Source of the DNA: JBDHZK01 sp039811865
Lineage (GTDB): Bacteria > Actinomycetota > Actinomycetes > Propionibacteriales > Propionibacteriaceae
Direction of reading: 5' to 3'
Length of the DNA: 58,476 bases
Assembly: GCA_039811865.1 (NCBI GenBank)
Contig: JBDHZK010000002.1
Location: 1 to 58,476, forward strand
The position numbers and the translations under genes were made by a program. The notes under the pieces were generated by a model, which was not told where the DNA came from, did not search any database, and was given only the letters and a program-made list of their open reading frames with translations. Each line of letters begins with the position of its first letter. Position 1 is the first letter of the stretch. Positions 14,800-23,339 of this stretch are shown in pieces.

Positions 14800-16470
14800 A
14801 TGGCAACTCACCTGCATCCGGTCAGTCCCGTGGCGTCCGATGAGGAGGTCCGGGCGGCGCTGTTCCAGCCGCCCGCGGCACGCGCGCTGACGCGGGTCGA
14901 CCAGGCCTTCCAGACGGGGACGGAACGACGTTCGCGGCTGCTCACCGTCTCGGTGCGACGGGTGTTTGCGGCACATCGGACGACGTGGCTCGCCCTGGCC
15001 GTCGGCGCGATCGTCCTGGTGGTCACGGCGATCGGGGCCTACACCGGGCCCATCCGTTTCGACGACGAGGGCACCTACGTGTCGCAGGCGGTGGCGGTGC
15101 TGCATGGCCAGCTCTCCCCGTACACGTACTGGTACGACCATCCGCCCGTCGGGTGGATCGTCCTGGCGGGGTGGATGGGTGGCCCCGGGGCACTGTTCCC
15201 AGGACCCAACGCCATCGCCACGGGCCGCCAGTTGATGGTGGTGCTGGCCGGCCTCAGCGCCGCTTTAGTCACGGTGCTCGTCCGGCGCTTCGGCGGCACG
15301 TCGGTGGCCGCCGTGATCGCCGGACTCGCCTTCGGACTGTCGCCGATCGCGATCCAGTTCCATCGCATGGTGATGCTGGACAACCTCGCGGTCGCCTTCG
15401 TCCTGCTCGCGTGGGTGATCTTCGCCGGACGATCGCGGGCCCTGGCCCCGGCCGCACTCGCCGGACTGAGCCTGGCGATCGGCGTCCTGTGCAAGGAGAC
15501 CCTGCTGCTGATGGTGCCGTTCATCGCTTGGACGGCGTGGCAGCGGCACCGTGGGGAGACCGGGCGTATGTGCCTGGCGGTCGCGAGCCTGAGCTTCGTC
15601 CTGCCGTTGTCGTTCTACCCGCTGTTCGCGCTGCTGAAGGGGGAACTGCTGCCCGGTCCCGGGCACGTCTCGTTGTGGGACGGGGTCGTGTTCCAACTGT
15701 TCAGCCGACGCGGGTCGGGCAGCGTATTCGACCCGACGTCCGACGCGCACGCGGTCGTTTCGGGCTGGTTCGCTACGGACTGGTACCTCCTGGCGGCGGG
15801 TGCGGCGCTGGCTCCCTTGCTGCTGCTTCGCCGTGGACGTTGGCCGCTGTTCGGCGCGGTGCTGCTGTCTGCGTTGGTGATTGTCCGCCCTGGGTATCTG
15901 CCCGTGCCGTACGTGGTGTGGTTGTTGCCGCTGGCGGCCATTGCTTTGGGGCTCGGGCTGGACGAGATCGGACGCCGGGCGTTCCGCCCGCTCTGGGCGA
16001 CCAACGGCCGAGTGGGGCCGTGGCGCCGCGCGGTCGCCGCCGTGTCGGCGGTGACGCTCACCGCCGCCGGTGCCGTCCTGGTGCCGCCGGCGCTGCAGGT
16101 GAGCGCCTGGCGCGACTCGGTGTACCTCAACCATGACTTCGACTTCCCGTACCGGCAGTCGTCGGCTTGGCTGGCCGCAAGCACCCCGGCGGACGCGGTG
16201 GTCGTGTGCGACAACGTGACCTGGACCGACCTCGTCCTCGACGTGGGACGTCCCCAGTCGCAAATCGTTTGGTACACCAAGCTCGGTGTGGACGAAGATG
16301 TGAACGCCCGCATCCGGAGGTTCGGTGACATCGACTACGTCGTCGTCACCGACATCATGCGCACGGGCCAGCGGGCGGCAATCCTGGACGAGGCGCTGAA
16401 GCATGCGACCCAGGTGCGGACCTGGGGGCAGGGAGCGCAGGCGGTCGAGGTTTGGCGAGTCAACCACTGA
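14800..16470 (+). CDS. PMT/ArnT-like (GT39/GT83) membrane glycosyltransferase
   Basis: 556 residues from ATG 14800, immediately after the GT2 stop (TGAGATG). About 11 membrane segments. After the first of them comes FDDEGTYVSQA, the acidic catalytic DDE motif of protein-mannosyltransferase/ArnT families, and YWYDHPPVGW, typical of actinobacterial lipid-linked-sugar transferases. A C-terminal periplasmic domain (about 430-556) closes the protein. It would move a sugar from a polyprenyl-phosphate donor to an extracytoplasmic acceptor, fitting with the GT2 enzyme in making or decorating an envelope glycan. Confidence 0.88.
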   Translation: MATHLHPVSPVASDEEVRAALFQPPAARALTRVDQAFQTGTERRSRLLTVSVRRVFAAHRTTWLALAVGAIVLVVTAIGAYTGPIRFDDEGTYVSQAVAVLHGQLSPYTYWYDHPPVGWIVLAGWMGGPGALFPGPNAIATGRQLMVVLAGLSAALVTVLVRRFGGTSVAAVIAGLAFGLSPIAIQFHRMVMLDNLAVAFVLLAWVIFAGRSRALAPAALAGLSLAIGVLCKETLLLMVPFIAWTAWQRHRGETGRMCLAVASLSFVLPLSFYPLFALLKGELLPGPGHVSLWDGVVFQLFSRRGSGSVFDPTSDAHAVVSGWFATDWYLLAAGAALAPLLLLRRGRWPLFGAVLLSALVIVRPGYLPVPYVVWLLPLAAIALGLGLDEIGRRAFRPLWATNGRVGPWRRAVAAVSAVTLTAAGAVLVPPALQVSAWRDSVYLNHDFDFPYRQSSAWLAASTPADAVVVCDNVTWTDLVLDVGRPQSQIVWYTKLGVDEDVNARIRRFGDIDYVVVTDIMRTGQRAAILDEALKHATQVRTWGQGAQAVEVWRVNH

Positions 16471-17646
16471 GCGGGGTCCGGTGGCGACCAGTCGGGCGGC
16501 GGCTGTTCCTGGCTGGCGCGACCTCGTTGGCTGCCGCCGCGATCGCCGGGTGCACCCAGGACTGTGCCGCCGACGCGGTCACCCGCCGGGCGTTGGTCGA
16601 GTTGGCGGGTTTTCGCGATTGGCTGACGCAGCATGGGGTGATGGGGACCGTCGGCGAGGTCGGCTGGCCTCGCGGCACCGACTGGGCGCAGCTGGCGTCC
16701 GCCTGGCTCGACCGGGCCCGGGCGGCGCACCTGTCGGTGTTCGCGTGGGCCGCCGCCCCCTGGTGGACTTGGGACCACCCGCTGGCCTTCTACCGCAGCG
16801 GCGACGGCACGGCGACGCTTACCGACGCCGGCTCGCAGGGGATCCAGTTCGAGACCGCCATGCGCGACGGGCTCGTCGGCGGGATCGGGCTTGCCGAGGC
16901 GACCTTCGGCTCCGACTTCACCGACTCGGGGACGTACTCAAGCGCCCGGCCGGGGACCCTGGGGATCGACTACACCTACCCCTCGGCCGGGTCGCTGCGT
17001 TACCTCGCCGGGCGCGGCTATCGCGACGTCCGCCTCGCGTTCACCTGGGAGCGGCTGCAACGCGATCCGGGAGGCGCGCTGGACGTGACCGAGGTGGGAC
17101 GCCTTCGTCAGGTCCTTCGGGACGCCGCCGGCGCCGGCTTGTCCGTGGTGCTGCAACTGCACAACTTCGGCCGCTATGCGGGGTGGCGGGACGGTCGACG
17201 TCAGGTTTGGCCGTTGGGCTCGTCCGAGCTGCCGGCGAGTGCGCTGGCCGACTTTTGGGTGCGGCTCGGCACCGCGACAGCAGGGCTGACGCGCGCAGGC
17301 TACGACCTCATGAACGAGCCGCATGATCTGCCCGGCGGCGCGTCGGCCTGGGAGGCGGCATCTGCGCAAGCCGCCGGTGTGATCAGGGCAATGGATGCGA
17401 GCAACCCGATCTTCGTCGGCGGCTACGACTGGTCGAGCGTGGCGTCCTTCCCGAGCACCCACCCCAAACCCTGGGTGGACGTCCCCGGAGTTGTCTACAA
17501 CGCCCATCAGTACTTCGACGCCGACCACTCCGGCACGTATCGGCAGTCGTATGTCGAGGTGGACGCGAGCATTCGCGCCCGGGGTGGGAGCCGTTGCGGG
17601 TGAGTGGGGCTGGTCCTGCCCGATTCAGAGCTCCAGGGTCGCCTGA
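16452..17646 (+). pseudogene. GH5-like glycoside hydrolase lipoprotein, frameshifted and truncated
   Basis: Starts at TTG 16452 or CTG 16467, overlapping the GT39 gene. GRRLFLAGATSLAAAAIAGC is a Tat-like lipoprotein signal with lipobox AIAGC. Then YLAGRGYRDVRLAFTWERLQ and DLMNEPHDL (acid/base Glu at ~288) identify a GH5/cellulase-type TIM barrel. The open frame ends at TGA 17601-17603. One base further on, another frame reads VAGEWGWSC, the strand with the nucleophile Glu (GAG 17602-17604), and stops at 17646. The nucleophile is thus out of frame and the last ~40 residues of the barrel are missing. It probably was a glycanase for the polymer made by the two upstream transferases. Confidence 0.75.
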
Positions 17647-17722
17647 GAGCGTGGTCATCGGGCCGCTTCGCCCACGGTGAATCCTGTGCCGCGCGCCGGT
17701 AGTGGCCCTGCTTCGTCAGCGT

Positions 17723-17756
17723 GTTGATTTGGTCCGGATAAGCGGACCAAATCAAC
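17723..17756. terminator. 14-bp perfect hairpin with GATAAG loop
   Basis: GTTGATTTGGTCCG (17723-17736), loop GATAAG, CGGACCAAATCAAC (17743-17756). No T tract follows, so it may be a factor-independent stop of weak type or an extragenic palindrome. The same loop and a related stem occur at 37298-37331. Confidence 0.6.
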
Positions 17757-17787
17757 CGCTTGTGCGGGTGGGTGCCATCATCGGCTG

Positions 17788-18414
17788 ATGCACGGCTCTC
17801 CGCCCGCCCGCAGCGACTCCGACGCCTGGGACGCCCGATACTCCGAAGACGCTCAGATCTGGAGCGGTAACCCCAACGTCGCGCTGGTCGATGAGGTCAA
17901 GACCATGGTGCCGGGCCGGGCCCTGGACGTCGGGTGTGGCGAGGGCGCGGACGCGATCTGGCTCGCCCAGCGCGGCTGGGAGGTGACGGCGCTGGACCCG
18001 TCCGGGGTGGCGCTGGCGCGGGCCCGCCGCGCAGCGGCCATCGCAGGGGCCGCGGTCGGTTGGCTGCAGGGCGGCCTCGCCGATGTGGAGCTTGCGGTAG
18101 GCGGATTCGATCTCGTCTCCGTCTTCTATCCGGCCCTGCTCAAGTCGGCTGCCTCGGGCCCCGAGCGCAAACTGCAAGGCCTGGTCGCCCCGGGTGGCAC
18201 GCTGCTGTTCGTCCACCATGCGCGGATCGACCGCGAACACGCGCTGGCCAGGGGCTTCGATCCGGACGACTACCTCAGCCCGGAAGACATGCGCGCTGCC
18301 CTGGGCGATGACTGGGCGGTCGTCACCAACGAGTCACGACCTCGCGAAGTCGCGGGTGGGGCGGGGGCTCACCACCATGAAGACTTGGTACTCCGCGCCC
18401 GCAAGCGCCCCTGA
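17788..18414 (+). CDS. Class I SAM-dependent methyltransferase (TehB-like)
   Basis: 208 residues from ATG 17788. AWDARYSEDAQIWSGNPN at the N terminus and RALDVGCGEGADAIWLAQRGWEVTALDPSGVAL (motif I and acidic end of strand 2) are typical of the TehB/thiopurine-type methyltransferase group. The later VSVFYPALLK and LLFVHHARIDRE correspond to motifs III-IV. Substrate unknown; members detoxify tellurite or methylate small thiols. It lies 32 bp after the hairpin at 17723 and appears monocistronic. Confidence 0.9.
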   Translation: MHGSPPARSDSDAWDARYSEDAQIWSGNPNVALVDEVKTMVPGRALDVGCGEGADAIWLAQRGWEVTALDPSGVALARARRAAAIAGAAVGWLQGGLADVELAVGGFDLVSVFYPALLKSAASGPERKLQGLVAPGGTLLFVHHARIDREHALARGFDPDDYLSPEDMRAALGDDWAVVTNESRPREVAGGAGAHHHEDLVLRARKRP

Positions 18415-18528
18415 CTTGCCTGACTACGGGGGGCTGGGGCGCCGGCCGAGTGCCCGGAGCGGATGGTGCGCTGGCTTGTCCGGGGCGATGGCTTAGCGTT
18501 CCTGGGCGGCCCGTGGTTCGATGATGGG

Positions 18529-18984
18529 ATGAGCGCACCGGATCGAGCCCGCGTCGTCAGCGCCACGCTGGAGATTGCGGCGCCCGCGCAAGCCATCTTC
18601 GAACTCATCGCCGACCCCGCCCTGCAACCGCAATGGGACGGCAACGACAACCTGGGCTCGGCGGAGCCGGGCCAGCGGGTACGCGGTGTGGATGACGCGT
18701 TTCGGATGACCCTGCGTAGCGGCGCCGTCCGCGAGAACCGCGTCGTCGAGTTCGAGGAGGGGCGTCGGATCGCCTGGCTTCCCGCCGAGGTGGGGACACA
18801 ACCGCCCGGTCATCTGTGGCGTTGGGAGCTGGAGCCGATCGGGCGCGACGCCACGAGCGTCCGGCATACCTACGACTGGTCCAACCTCACCGATGAGCGG
18901 CGCTTCCCCCGAGCCCAACAGACCACGGCCGATCGGCTGTTGGACTCGATGCGGCGCCTGAAGGAGATAGCCGAGCGGCGCTGA
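18529..18984 (+). CDS. SRPBCC (START-like) family protein
   Basis: 151 residues from ATG 18529; an earlier in-frame start has no ribosome site. The START/polyketide-cyclase pattern is clear: ARVVSATLEIAAPAQAIFELIADPALQPQWDGN, then FRMTLRSGAVRENRVVEFEEGRRIAWLP, WRWELEPIG, VRHTYDWSNL, and the C-terminal helix ADRLLDSMRRLKEIAER. Such proteins bind hydrophobic ligands in a helix-grip cavity. The stop is one base before the start of the next reading frame, so it may be co-transcribed with the YdcF-like gene. Confidence 0.88.
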   Translation: MSAPDRARVVSATLEIAAPAQAIFELIADPALQPQWDGNDNLGSAEPGQRVRGVDDAFRMTLRSGAVRENRVVEFEEGRRIAWLPAEVGTQPPGHLWRWELEPIGRDATSVRHTYDWSNLTDERRFPRAQQTTADRLLDSMRRLKEIAERR

Positions 18985-18985
18985 G

Positions 18986-19696
18986 GTGCTCGCGCACGAA
19001 CGGGTCCTCTTCGCGGACGACCGGCAGCCAGGGGGACACCCCAACTCGTCCCGGGGCGTGCTGATTCGCAGCGCGGCCTGTGTCGCTGCGGCGGTCCTGG
19101 CTTGGTTGTGGGGCGAGGCGACGAATGCGTGGTTCTCGCGTCGCGGATTCCCCGCGCGCAAGCGCAGTCCAAAGAGTCTTCGCCCCGGACGGGCGCCGGA
19201 CGGAGGCCTCGCCGTGGTCGTCCTCGGGTATCGAGATGCCGGAAGGCGAGCGAACTCGATCAATCGCTGGCGGGTGCGCGCGGCGCTTCGTTCCCTGGAC
19301 CCCAACGCCACGAGAACCCGGCTGATCTGCTGCGGTGGCCCGGTCGCCGGGCCCGTCAGCGAAGCGGCCCTGCTGGCCGCGCACGCGCGTCACCTCGGCT
19401 TCGCGGACGAGATCGTCCTCGACGAGAACTCCCGCACCACTTGGGGGAACGTCCTTGCCCTCGGCGAGATCGCGCCGAAGTGCTGGCGCATCGTGATCGT
19501 GTCGCACCCTCCGCATGCGCTGAAGGCGCGGACGTACCTGTGGCGCCAGCGTCCGGACCTGGCCGCTTGGCTGGAGCCGGCCCAGGATTACCGCTTCGGT
19601 GAATGGTGGTGGCTCAAGCCGGCCATCGCGGCCTACGGACTGTGGGACCTGCTCAAGACCGGCACCCTGATCGCCGGCCAGCCCAAGGACGCCTAG
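18986..19696 (+). CDS. YdcF/DUF218-like protein
   Basis: 236 residues from GTG 18986; GTG 19058 (VLIRSAACVAAAVLAWLWGE) is at least as likely, because the protein then begins with its single membrane segment. The DUF218 fold follows: LAVVVLGYRDAGRRANSIN, RTRLICCGGPVAGPVSEAALL, EIVLDENSRTTWGNVLALG, IVIVSHPPHALKARTYL. The E-N-S/T-x-T-x-E/G-N block and the late SHPPH are characteristic. Family members (YdcF, SanA, ElyC) are linked to envelope integrity and bind an S-adenosyl or nucleotide ligand; the substrate is unknown. Confidence 0.87.
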   Translation: MLAHERVLFADDRQPGGHPNSSRGVLIRSAACVAAAVLAWLWGEATNAWFSRRGFPARKRSPKSLRPGRAPDGGLAVVVLGYRDAGRRANSINRWRVRAALRSLDPNATRTRLICCGGPVAGPVSEAALLAAHARHLGFADEIVLDENSRTTWGNVLALGEIAPKCWRIVIVSHPPHALKARTYLWRQRPDLAAWLEPAQDYRFGEWWWLKPAIAAYGLWDLLKTGTLIAGQPKDA

Positions 19697-19901
19697 CGCC
19701 TGGCCGGTGCCTGCCGCTGGTCGCGGGGGAGGCCCATAGGTCGGCCGCGCTGGTGCCGAAGGCCAGGTCGTACGCCTGCATCAGTGCTCCGATCGGGGTG
19801 TTTGAGTTCGGAGGTTGCGGCATTCGTTGCGCTCGGAGCCGACAAACCTGATCGTCGAGGAACCGCCGCGGCGAGCGAGCCGCCGCCAGGAATCGTGGGT
19901 T

Positions 19902-21056
19902 TCATGGGGTCAGGTGCAGCAGCCTGGCCCCGGCGCCGTCCTCAAGCAGCCAGATGGAGCCGTCCGGGTCCTGCTTCACCTCGCGGATGCGGGCGCCGAG
20001 GTTCCACTGGTCGGCCTTGACCGCGGACACGCCGTCGAGGTGCACGCGGATCAGCGCCTGACCGGACAGGGCCCCGACAAAGGCGTCCCCACGCCACAGC
20101 GGGAACGCCGAACCGGAGTAAATCATCAGGCTGCCTGGGGAAATGCTGGGGTTCCACCACACCTTCGGTGCCTCGAAGCCGTCCCCCGGCCGGTGGTCGG
20201 GGATGTCGCGGCCGTCGTAGTGGGTCCCGTTGGACGCCTTGGGCCAGCCGTAGTTTCGCCCCGGCAGGATCAGGTTGACCTCGTCGCCTCCCATCGGCCC
20301 CATCTCGGACTCCCACAGGCGTCCGTCAGCGTCGAACGCGAGGCCCAACGGATTGCGGTGACCGTATGACCAGATCTGCGCGGCTACGCCGCCGCGGTCG
20401 GCGAACGGGTTTCCGGGCGCCGCCGAGCCGTCCGGGAGGAGCCGCAGGATCTTGCCCAGGTTGCCGCCGAGGTCCTGCGCCGGATCGAAGTGCTGCCGCT
20501 CTCCCGAACTCACGAACAGATACTTGCCGTCGGGGCTGAAGGCGAGCCGGTGGCCGTAGTGGCCACGTCCGGTCAGCTTCGGCTCCTGGCGCCAGATGAC
20601 ACTCAGGTCCTCCAGCCGACTGTGGTTGCCTTGCGTGACCAGCGTCGCGCGCCCCAGCGCTGCCCCGGCCGTCCCGTCCGGCCCGGCCTCGGCCCAACTG
20701 AGGTAAAGCTGCTTGTCGGAAGCGAAGTTCGGGCCGGGAACAACGTCTCCTAGACCGCCTTGGCCCTCGGCCAGGACTCGTGGGGTACCGGTGACCGGCG
20801 TGGTCCGGCCGCCGCGCTGGTCACGCAACAGCAGCTCGCCCGGCCGGCGAGTGATCGCCAGAAGGTCGGTGCCGGGTAGGAACGCCATCGCCCACGGCTC
20901 GTCGAAACGGGCCACCGCTGCGATCTGAAACGGACGGCGCCCGCGAGTCGTGCTGGTTGGTGGGGCCGGCCCGGAGGATGTGGTGGTCGGGGCCGGTTCG
21001 GCGCAGCCCGCCAGACCGAGCGTGCTGGCCAGGCCCAGAAACTGTCGTCGGTCCAT
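19902..21056 (-). CDS. PQQ-dependent sugar dehydrogenase-like lipoprotein
   Basis: 384 residues from ATG 21056; the frame extends upstream but the signal peptide fixes the start. DRRQFLGLASTLGLAGC is a Tat-type lipoprotein signal with lipobox LAGC, followed by a Pro/Thr/Ser linker. The six-bladed propeller of the GSDH/sorbosone dehydrogenase family shows in FDEPWAMAFLPG, GLGDVVPGPNFASDKQLYLSW, GHRLAFSPDGKYLFVSSGER, IWSYGHRNPLGLAFD, SEMGPMGGDEVNLILPGRNY and AFPLWRGDAFVGAL. The conserved GHR and RNP residues line the PQQ site. It would oxidise aldoses outside the membrane, if PQQ is available. Confidence 0.9.
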   Translation of the reverse strand: MDRRQFLGLASTLGLAGCAEPAPTTTSSGPAPPTSTTRGRRPFQIAAVARFDEPWAMAFLPGTDLLAITRRPGELLLRDQRGGRTTPVTGTPRVLAEGQGGLGDVVPGPNFASDKQLYLSWAEAGPDGTAGAALGRATLVTQGNHSRLEDLSVIWRQEPKLTGRGHYGHRLAFSPDGKYLFVSSGERQHFDPAQDLGGNLGKILRLLPDGSAAPGNPFADRGGVAAQIWSYGHRNPLGLAFDADGRLWESEMGPMGGDEVNLILPGRNYGWPKASNGTHYDGRDIPDHRPGDGFEAPKVWWNPSISPGSLMIYSGSAFPLWRGDAFVGALSGQALIRVHLDGVSAVKADQWNLGARIREVKQDPDGSIWLLEDGAGARLLHLTP

Positions 21057-21126
21057 GCCTTCGAACGTACCCGCCCAAAGCCCGTGCCGATGGTTGAGGC
21101 GTCGGCTAGGGCCGATGCGCAATAGC

Positions 21127-21164
21127 GTGTCAATCTGTGCCGAATAATCGTCACAGATTGACAC
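21127..21164 (-). terminator. 13-bp perfect hairpin after the DinB gene
   Basis: GTGTCAATCTGTG, 12-nt loop (contains CCGAATAA), CACAGATTGACAC. It begins directly at the DinB stop codon and lies ahead of the sugar-dehydrogenase gene, both on the - strand, so it most likely ends the DinB transcript. Confidence 0.6.
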
Positions 21165-21767
21165 CTAACGCGAAGCTGACCCGTCCGGGCCGAACGCATC
21201 GGCCACCCCCTGGAGGCGCTCGACGTAGTCCGACCACCAGGCGGCGTCTTGTCCCGGCAGGTTGGCGTTGTCGGCGCGAAGTCCCGCGGAGCCGTCGATC
21301 AGTTCCCGGACGATGTCGGCGTGCCCGGCGTGACGCGCCAGGTCGTAGGTCACGTGGACGACGATTTGGCGCATGCTGACGGGGTTTCGTTCGGCGGGCC
21401 ACCAGGCGACGTTTCCCTGCGCATCGAGGCCGAGTTCGCGAATGCTGGCATCGGCGAGCACCCACACCCGGCGGTAGGCGTCGACGATCTCGGTCATCGG
21501 TTCGTCGGCCGTTGCCCACATGTCGGCGTTGTCCTCGGCATCCTCGTCGTTGACGGGATGAGCCAGCCCCATGGGTCGTCCGAAGACGTCGCCGAAGTAG
21601 CCGAGCTCCACTCCGGTCGCGTGCTTGACCAGTCCGAGCAGGTTCGTCCCGGTCGGGGTGAGGGGCAGCCTGGCGTCGCGCTCGGAAAGGCCGTCCAACT
21701 TCCACAGCAGCGCCGCGCGGGACGCCTGCAAATACCGCAGCAAGACGGTGAGTTCGTCGTCGGTCAT
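21165..21767 (-). CDS. DinB/DUF664 family protein
   Basis: 200 residues. The four-helix DinB_2/DUF664 pattern is present: LLRYLQASRAALLWKLDGLSE, TGTNLLGLVKHATGVELGYFG (metal-ligand His), and MRQIVVHVTYDLARHAGHADIVREL (two His of the putative metal triad). Members include mycothiol- and bacillithiol-dependent transferases; many are uncharacterised. In actinobacteria a mycothiol-dependent role is possible but unproven here. Followed by the hairpin at 21127. Confidence 0.9.
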   Translation of the reverse strand: MTDDELTVLLRYLQASRAALLWKLDGLSERDARLPLTPTGTNLLGLVKHATGVELGYFGDVFGRPMGLAHPVNDEDAEDNADMWATADEPMTEIVDAYRRVWVLADASIRELGLDAQGNVAWWPAERNPVSMRQIVVHVTYDLARHAGHADIVRELIDGSAGLRADNANLPGQDAAWWSDYVERLQGVADAFGPDGSASR

Positions 21768-21829
21768 CCCCGCCCCCCGAAGCTAGAGCCACGTACGTGC
21801 GAATACTCGCACTCACGAGGAGTCAACTA

Positions 21830-22951
21830 CTAGGCCGAATCCAGCGCCAGGCGATAACCCCGGCGGACCACCGTCTGAACCAGTTCGGGAGTGCCGAGGG
21901 CGTCACGCAGGCGCGCGATCGTCACCTCTGCCGCGTGCGGGTCTCGAGACGTGCCGGGCAGGGCGTCCAGCACATCGTCGCGGCTGACGACTTGGCCTTG
22001 GGCGGCGACGAGCGCCTGTAGGGCGCCCATCGGTCCGGGCGTGATGGCTCGCACCTCCCCGTTCAGGACGACCGCGGTGCTACGCATCAACAACGGCCCC
22101 GCCACTGTAGGAATTGCCTTGTCGGCTAGGGATTCGAAGTGAGCCACCAGGGTGCGGATCAGCGATCCCAGCCGGCCGCGCTCGGGCCAGATCGGCGACA
22201 GCCCAGCGTCTTGGAGCGGGCCTGCGGTGACCGGTCCGACGGCGGCAGCGACCAGCGTGCCGGCGGCGCAGCGGCGGACGAGTTCGTCCAGCAGGCCTTG
22301 GTGGCGGGCCGAATCCAGCCACGCGGCCGCTCCCGGCGCGGAGGTGAACACCACGGCGTCCACGTCACCGCGCGCCGCCTCGGCCACCGAGCGCGCCAAA
22401 GCGGTCGGATCGGGCGGCGGACCCCAGCGGTAGACGACCAGGCTGGCGACATCCGCGCCCGCGGCCGTGAGCAACTCGTCCAGCCCGTCCGAACCGGCGC
22501 CATGGTGTTGCACGGCGACGCGCCGACCGCGCACTCCGACCGATTTCAGGTGGGCGGCCACTTCTGCGGACGTCTCCGAGTCGGCCACGAAGTCGGGTTG
22601 AAAACCGGCTTGCTGGATGGCTCCGCGTGCCTTCGGGCCGCGGGCCACCAGCCGCGCCTTTGCCAACACCTCCCCCAACTCGGCCGACAGCCCGGCGGCG
22701 TCGGCCGTTTCCAGCCACCCGCGAAAGCCGATCCCGGTCGTCACGACCACGATGTCCGGCGGGTTGGCGATAAGTTCCCTGGTCGCGGCGATGAGCCGCG
22801 CATCGTCGATGTGGGGAACGATGCTCAGCGAGGGAGCGTGCTTGATCGACGCGCCGTGCCGTCCCAGCGCCGAGGAGAGGTCGCCCGAGCGCCGGTCGGC
22901 CGTGACCAGCACGACCGTACCGGCGAGGGCTTGACTCAACTGGACTCCCAC
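21830..22951 (-). CDS. nnaR: NnaR-like regulator: HemD domain fused to a winged helix
   Basis: 373 residues. The first ~265 form a uroporphyrinogen-III synthase (HemD)-like two-lobed domain (VVVTTGIGFRGWLETADAAG, VAVQHHGAGSDGLDELLTAA, VDAVVFTSAPGAAAWLD, LVAAAVGPVTAGPLQDAG). The last ~95 are an OmpR/PhoB-type winged helix: AITPGPMGALQALVAAQGQVVSRDDVL and VTIARLRDALG...VQTVVRRGYRLAL. This domain order is that of NnaR, the nitrate-assimilation co-activator that works with GlnR in streptomycetes and mycobacteria. It ends the narK-nasA-nasB-nirB-nirD operon, 7 nt after nirD, which matches the role. A residual HemD enzyme activity (siroheme supply for NirB) cannot be excluded. Confidence 0.88.
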   Translation of the reverse strand: MGVQLSQALAGTVVLVTADRRSGDLSSALGRHGASIKHAPSLSIVPHIDDARLIAATRELIANPPDIVVVTTGIGFRGWLETADAAGLSAELGEVLAKARLVARGPKARGAIQQAGFQPDFVADSETSAEVAAHLKSVGVRGRRVAVQHHGAGSDGLDELLTAAGADVASLVVYRWGPPPDPTALARSVAEAARGDVDAVVFTSAPGAAAWLDSARHQGLLDELVRRCAAGTLVAAAVGPVTAGPLQDAGLSPIWPERGRLGSLIRTLVAHFESLADKAIPTVAGPLLMRSTAVVLNGEVRAITPGPMGALQALVAAQGQVVSRDDVLDALPGTSRDPHAAEVTIARLRDALGTPELVQTVVRRGYRLALDSA

Positions 22952-22958
22952 GATCCCG

Positions 22959-23339
22959 TCAGGCCGCCTGATGGGCGTGATCGGCGACGCCGATCAAGAC
23001 CGAGTCGCCCGAAATCCTGACGGGCCAGGTGCGCAAGGGCCTGGGCTCCTTGCCGACCGCGTCCAGGCATTCCCCGCTGGCCAGGTCGAAGACCTGCTTG
23101 TACATCGGGGACGCGACGGTCGGACGGCCGTCCCGACTGCCGACGATGCCCCGCGACATCACCATGGCGCCCGAGAAGGGGTCGAGGTTCTGAACGGCGA
23201 AGACCTGGTCGGAGTGCGTCCGGAACAGCGCGATCTGCTTGCCCTCGATCAGCGCCGCCGACCCTCGCTCCGGGGTCAACTGACCCAGCCGGCAGACGGG
23301 CAGCCACAAGTGCCCGTCGCTTCGTTCCATCATGGTCAT
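22959..23339 (-). CDS. nirD: Nitrite reductase small subunit
   Basis: 126 residues from ATG 23339, overlapping the nirB stop (ATGA). Rieske-like beta fold of NirD: WLPVCRLGQLTPERGSAALIEGKQIALFRT, VFAVQNLDPFSGAMVMSRGIVGSRDG and VASPMYKQVFDLASGECLDA. The CxH...CxxH cluster ligands of true Rieske proteins are absent, as usual for NirD, so it carries no Fe-S cluster. It assembles with NirB for NAD(P)H-dependent reduction of nitrite to ammonium in the cytosol. Confidence 0.95.
   Translation of the reverse strand: MTMMERSDGHLWLPVCRLGQLTPERGSAALIEGKQIALFRTHSDQVFAVQNLDPFSGAMVMSRGIVGSRDGRPTVASPMYKQVFDLASGECLDAVGKEPRPLRTWPVRISGDSVLIGVADHAHQAA

Noticed and set aside
19697..19901. Possible gene fragment between the YdcF-like gene and the sugar dehydrogenase
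   Set aside because: A - strand phrase LMQAYDLAFGTSAADLW looks coding in one frame but is too short and has neither start nor neighbours to support it.
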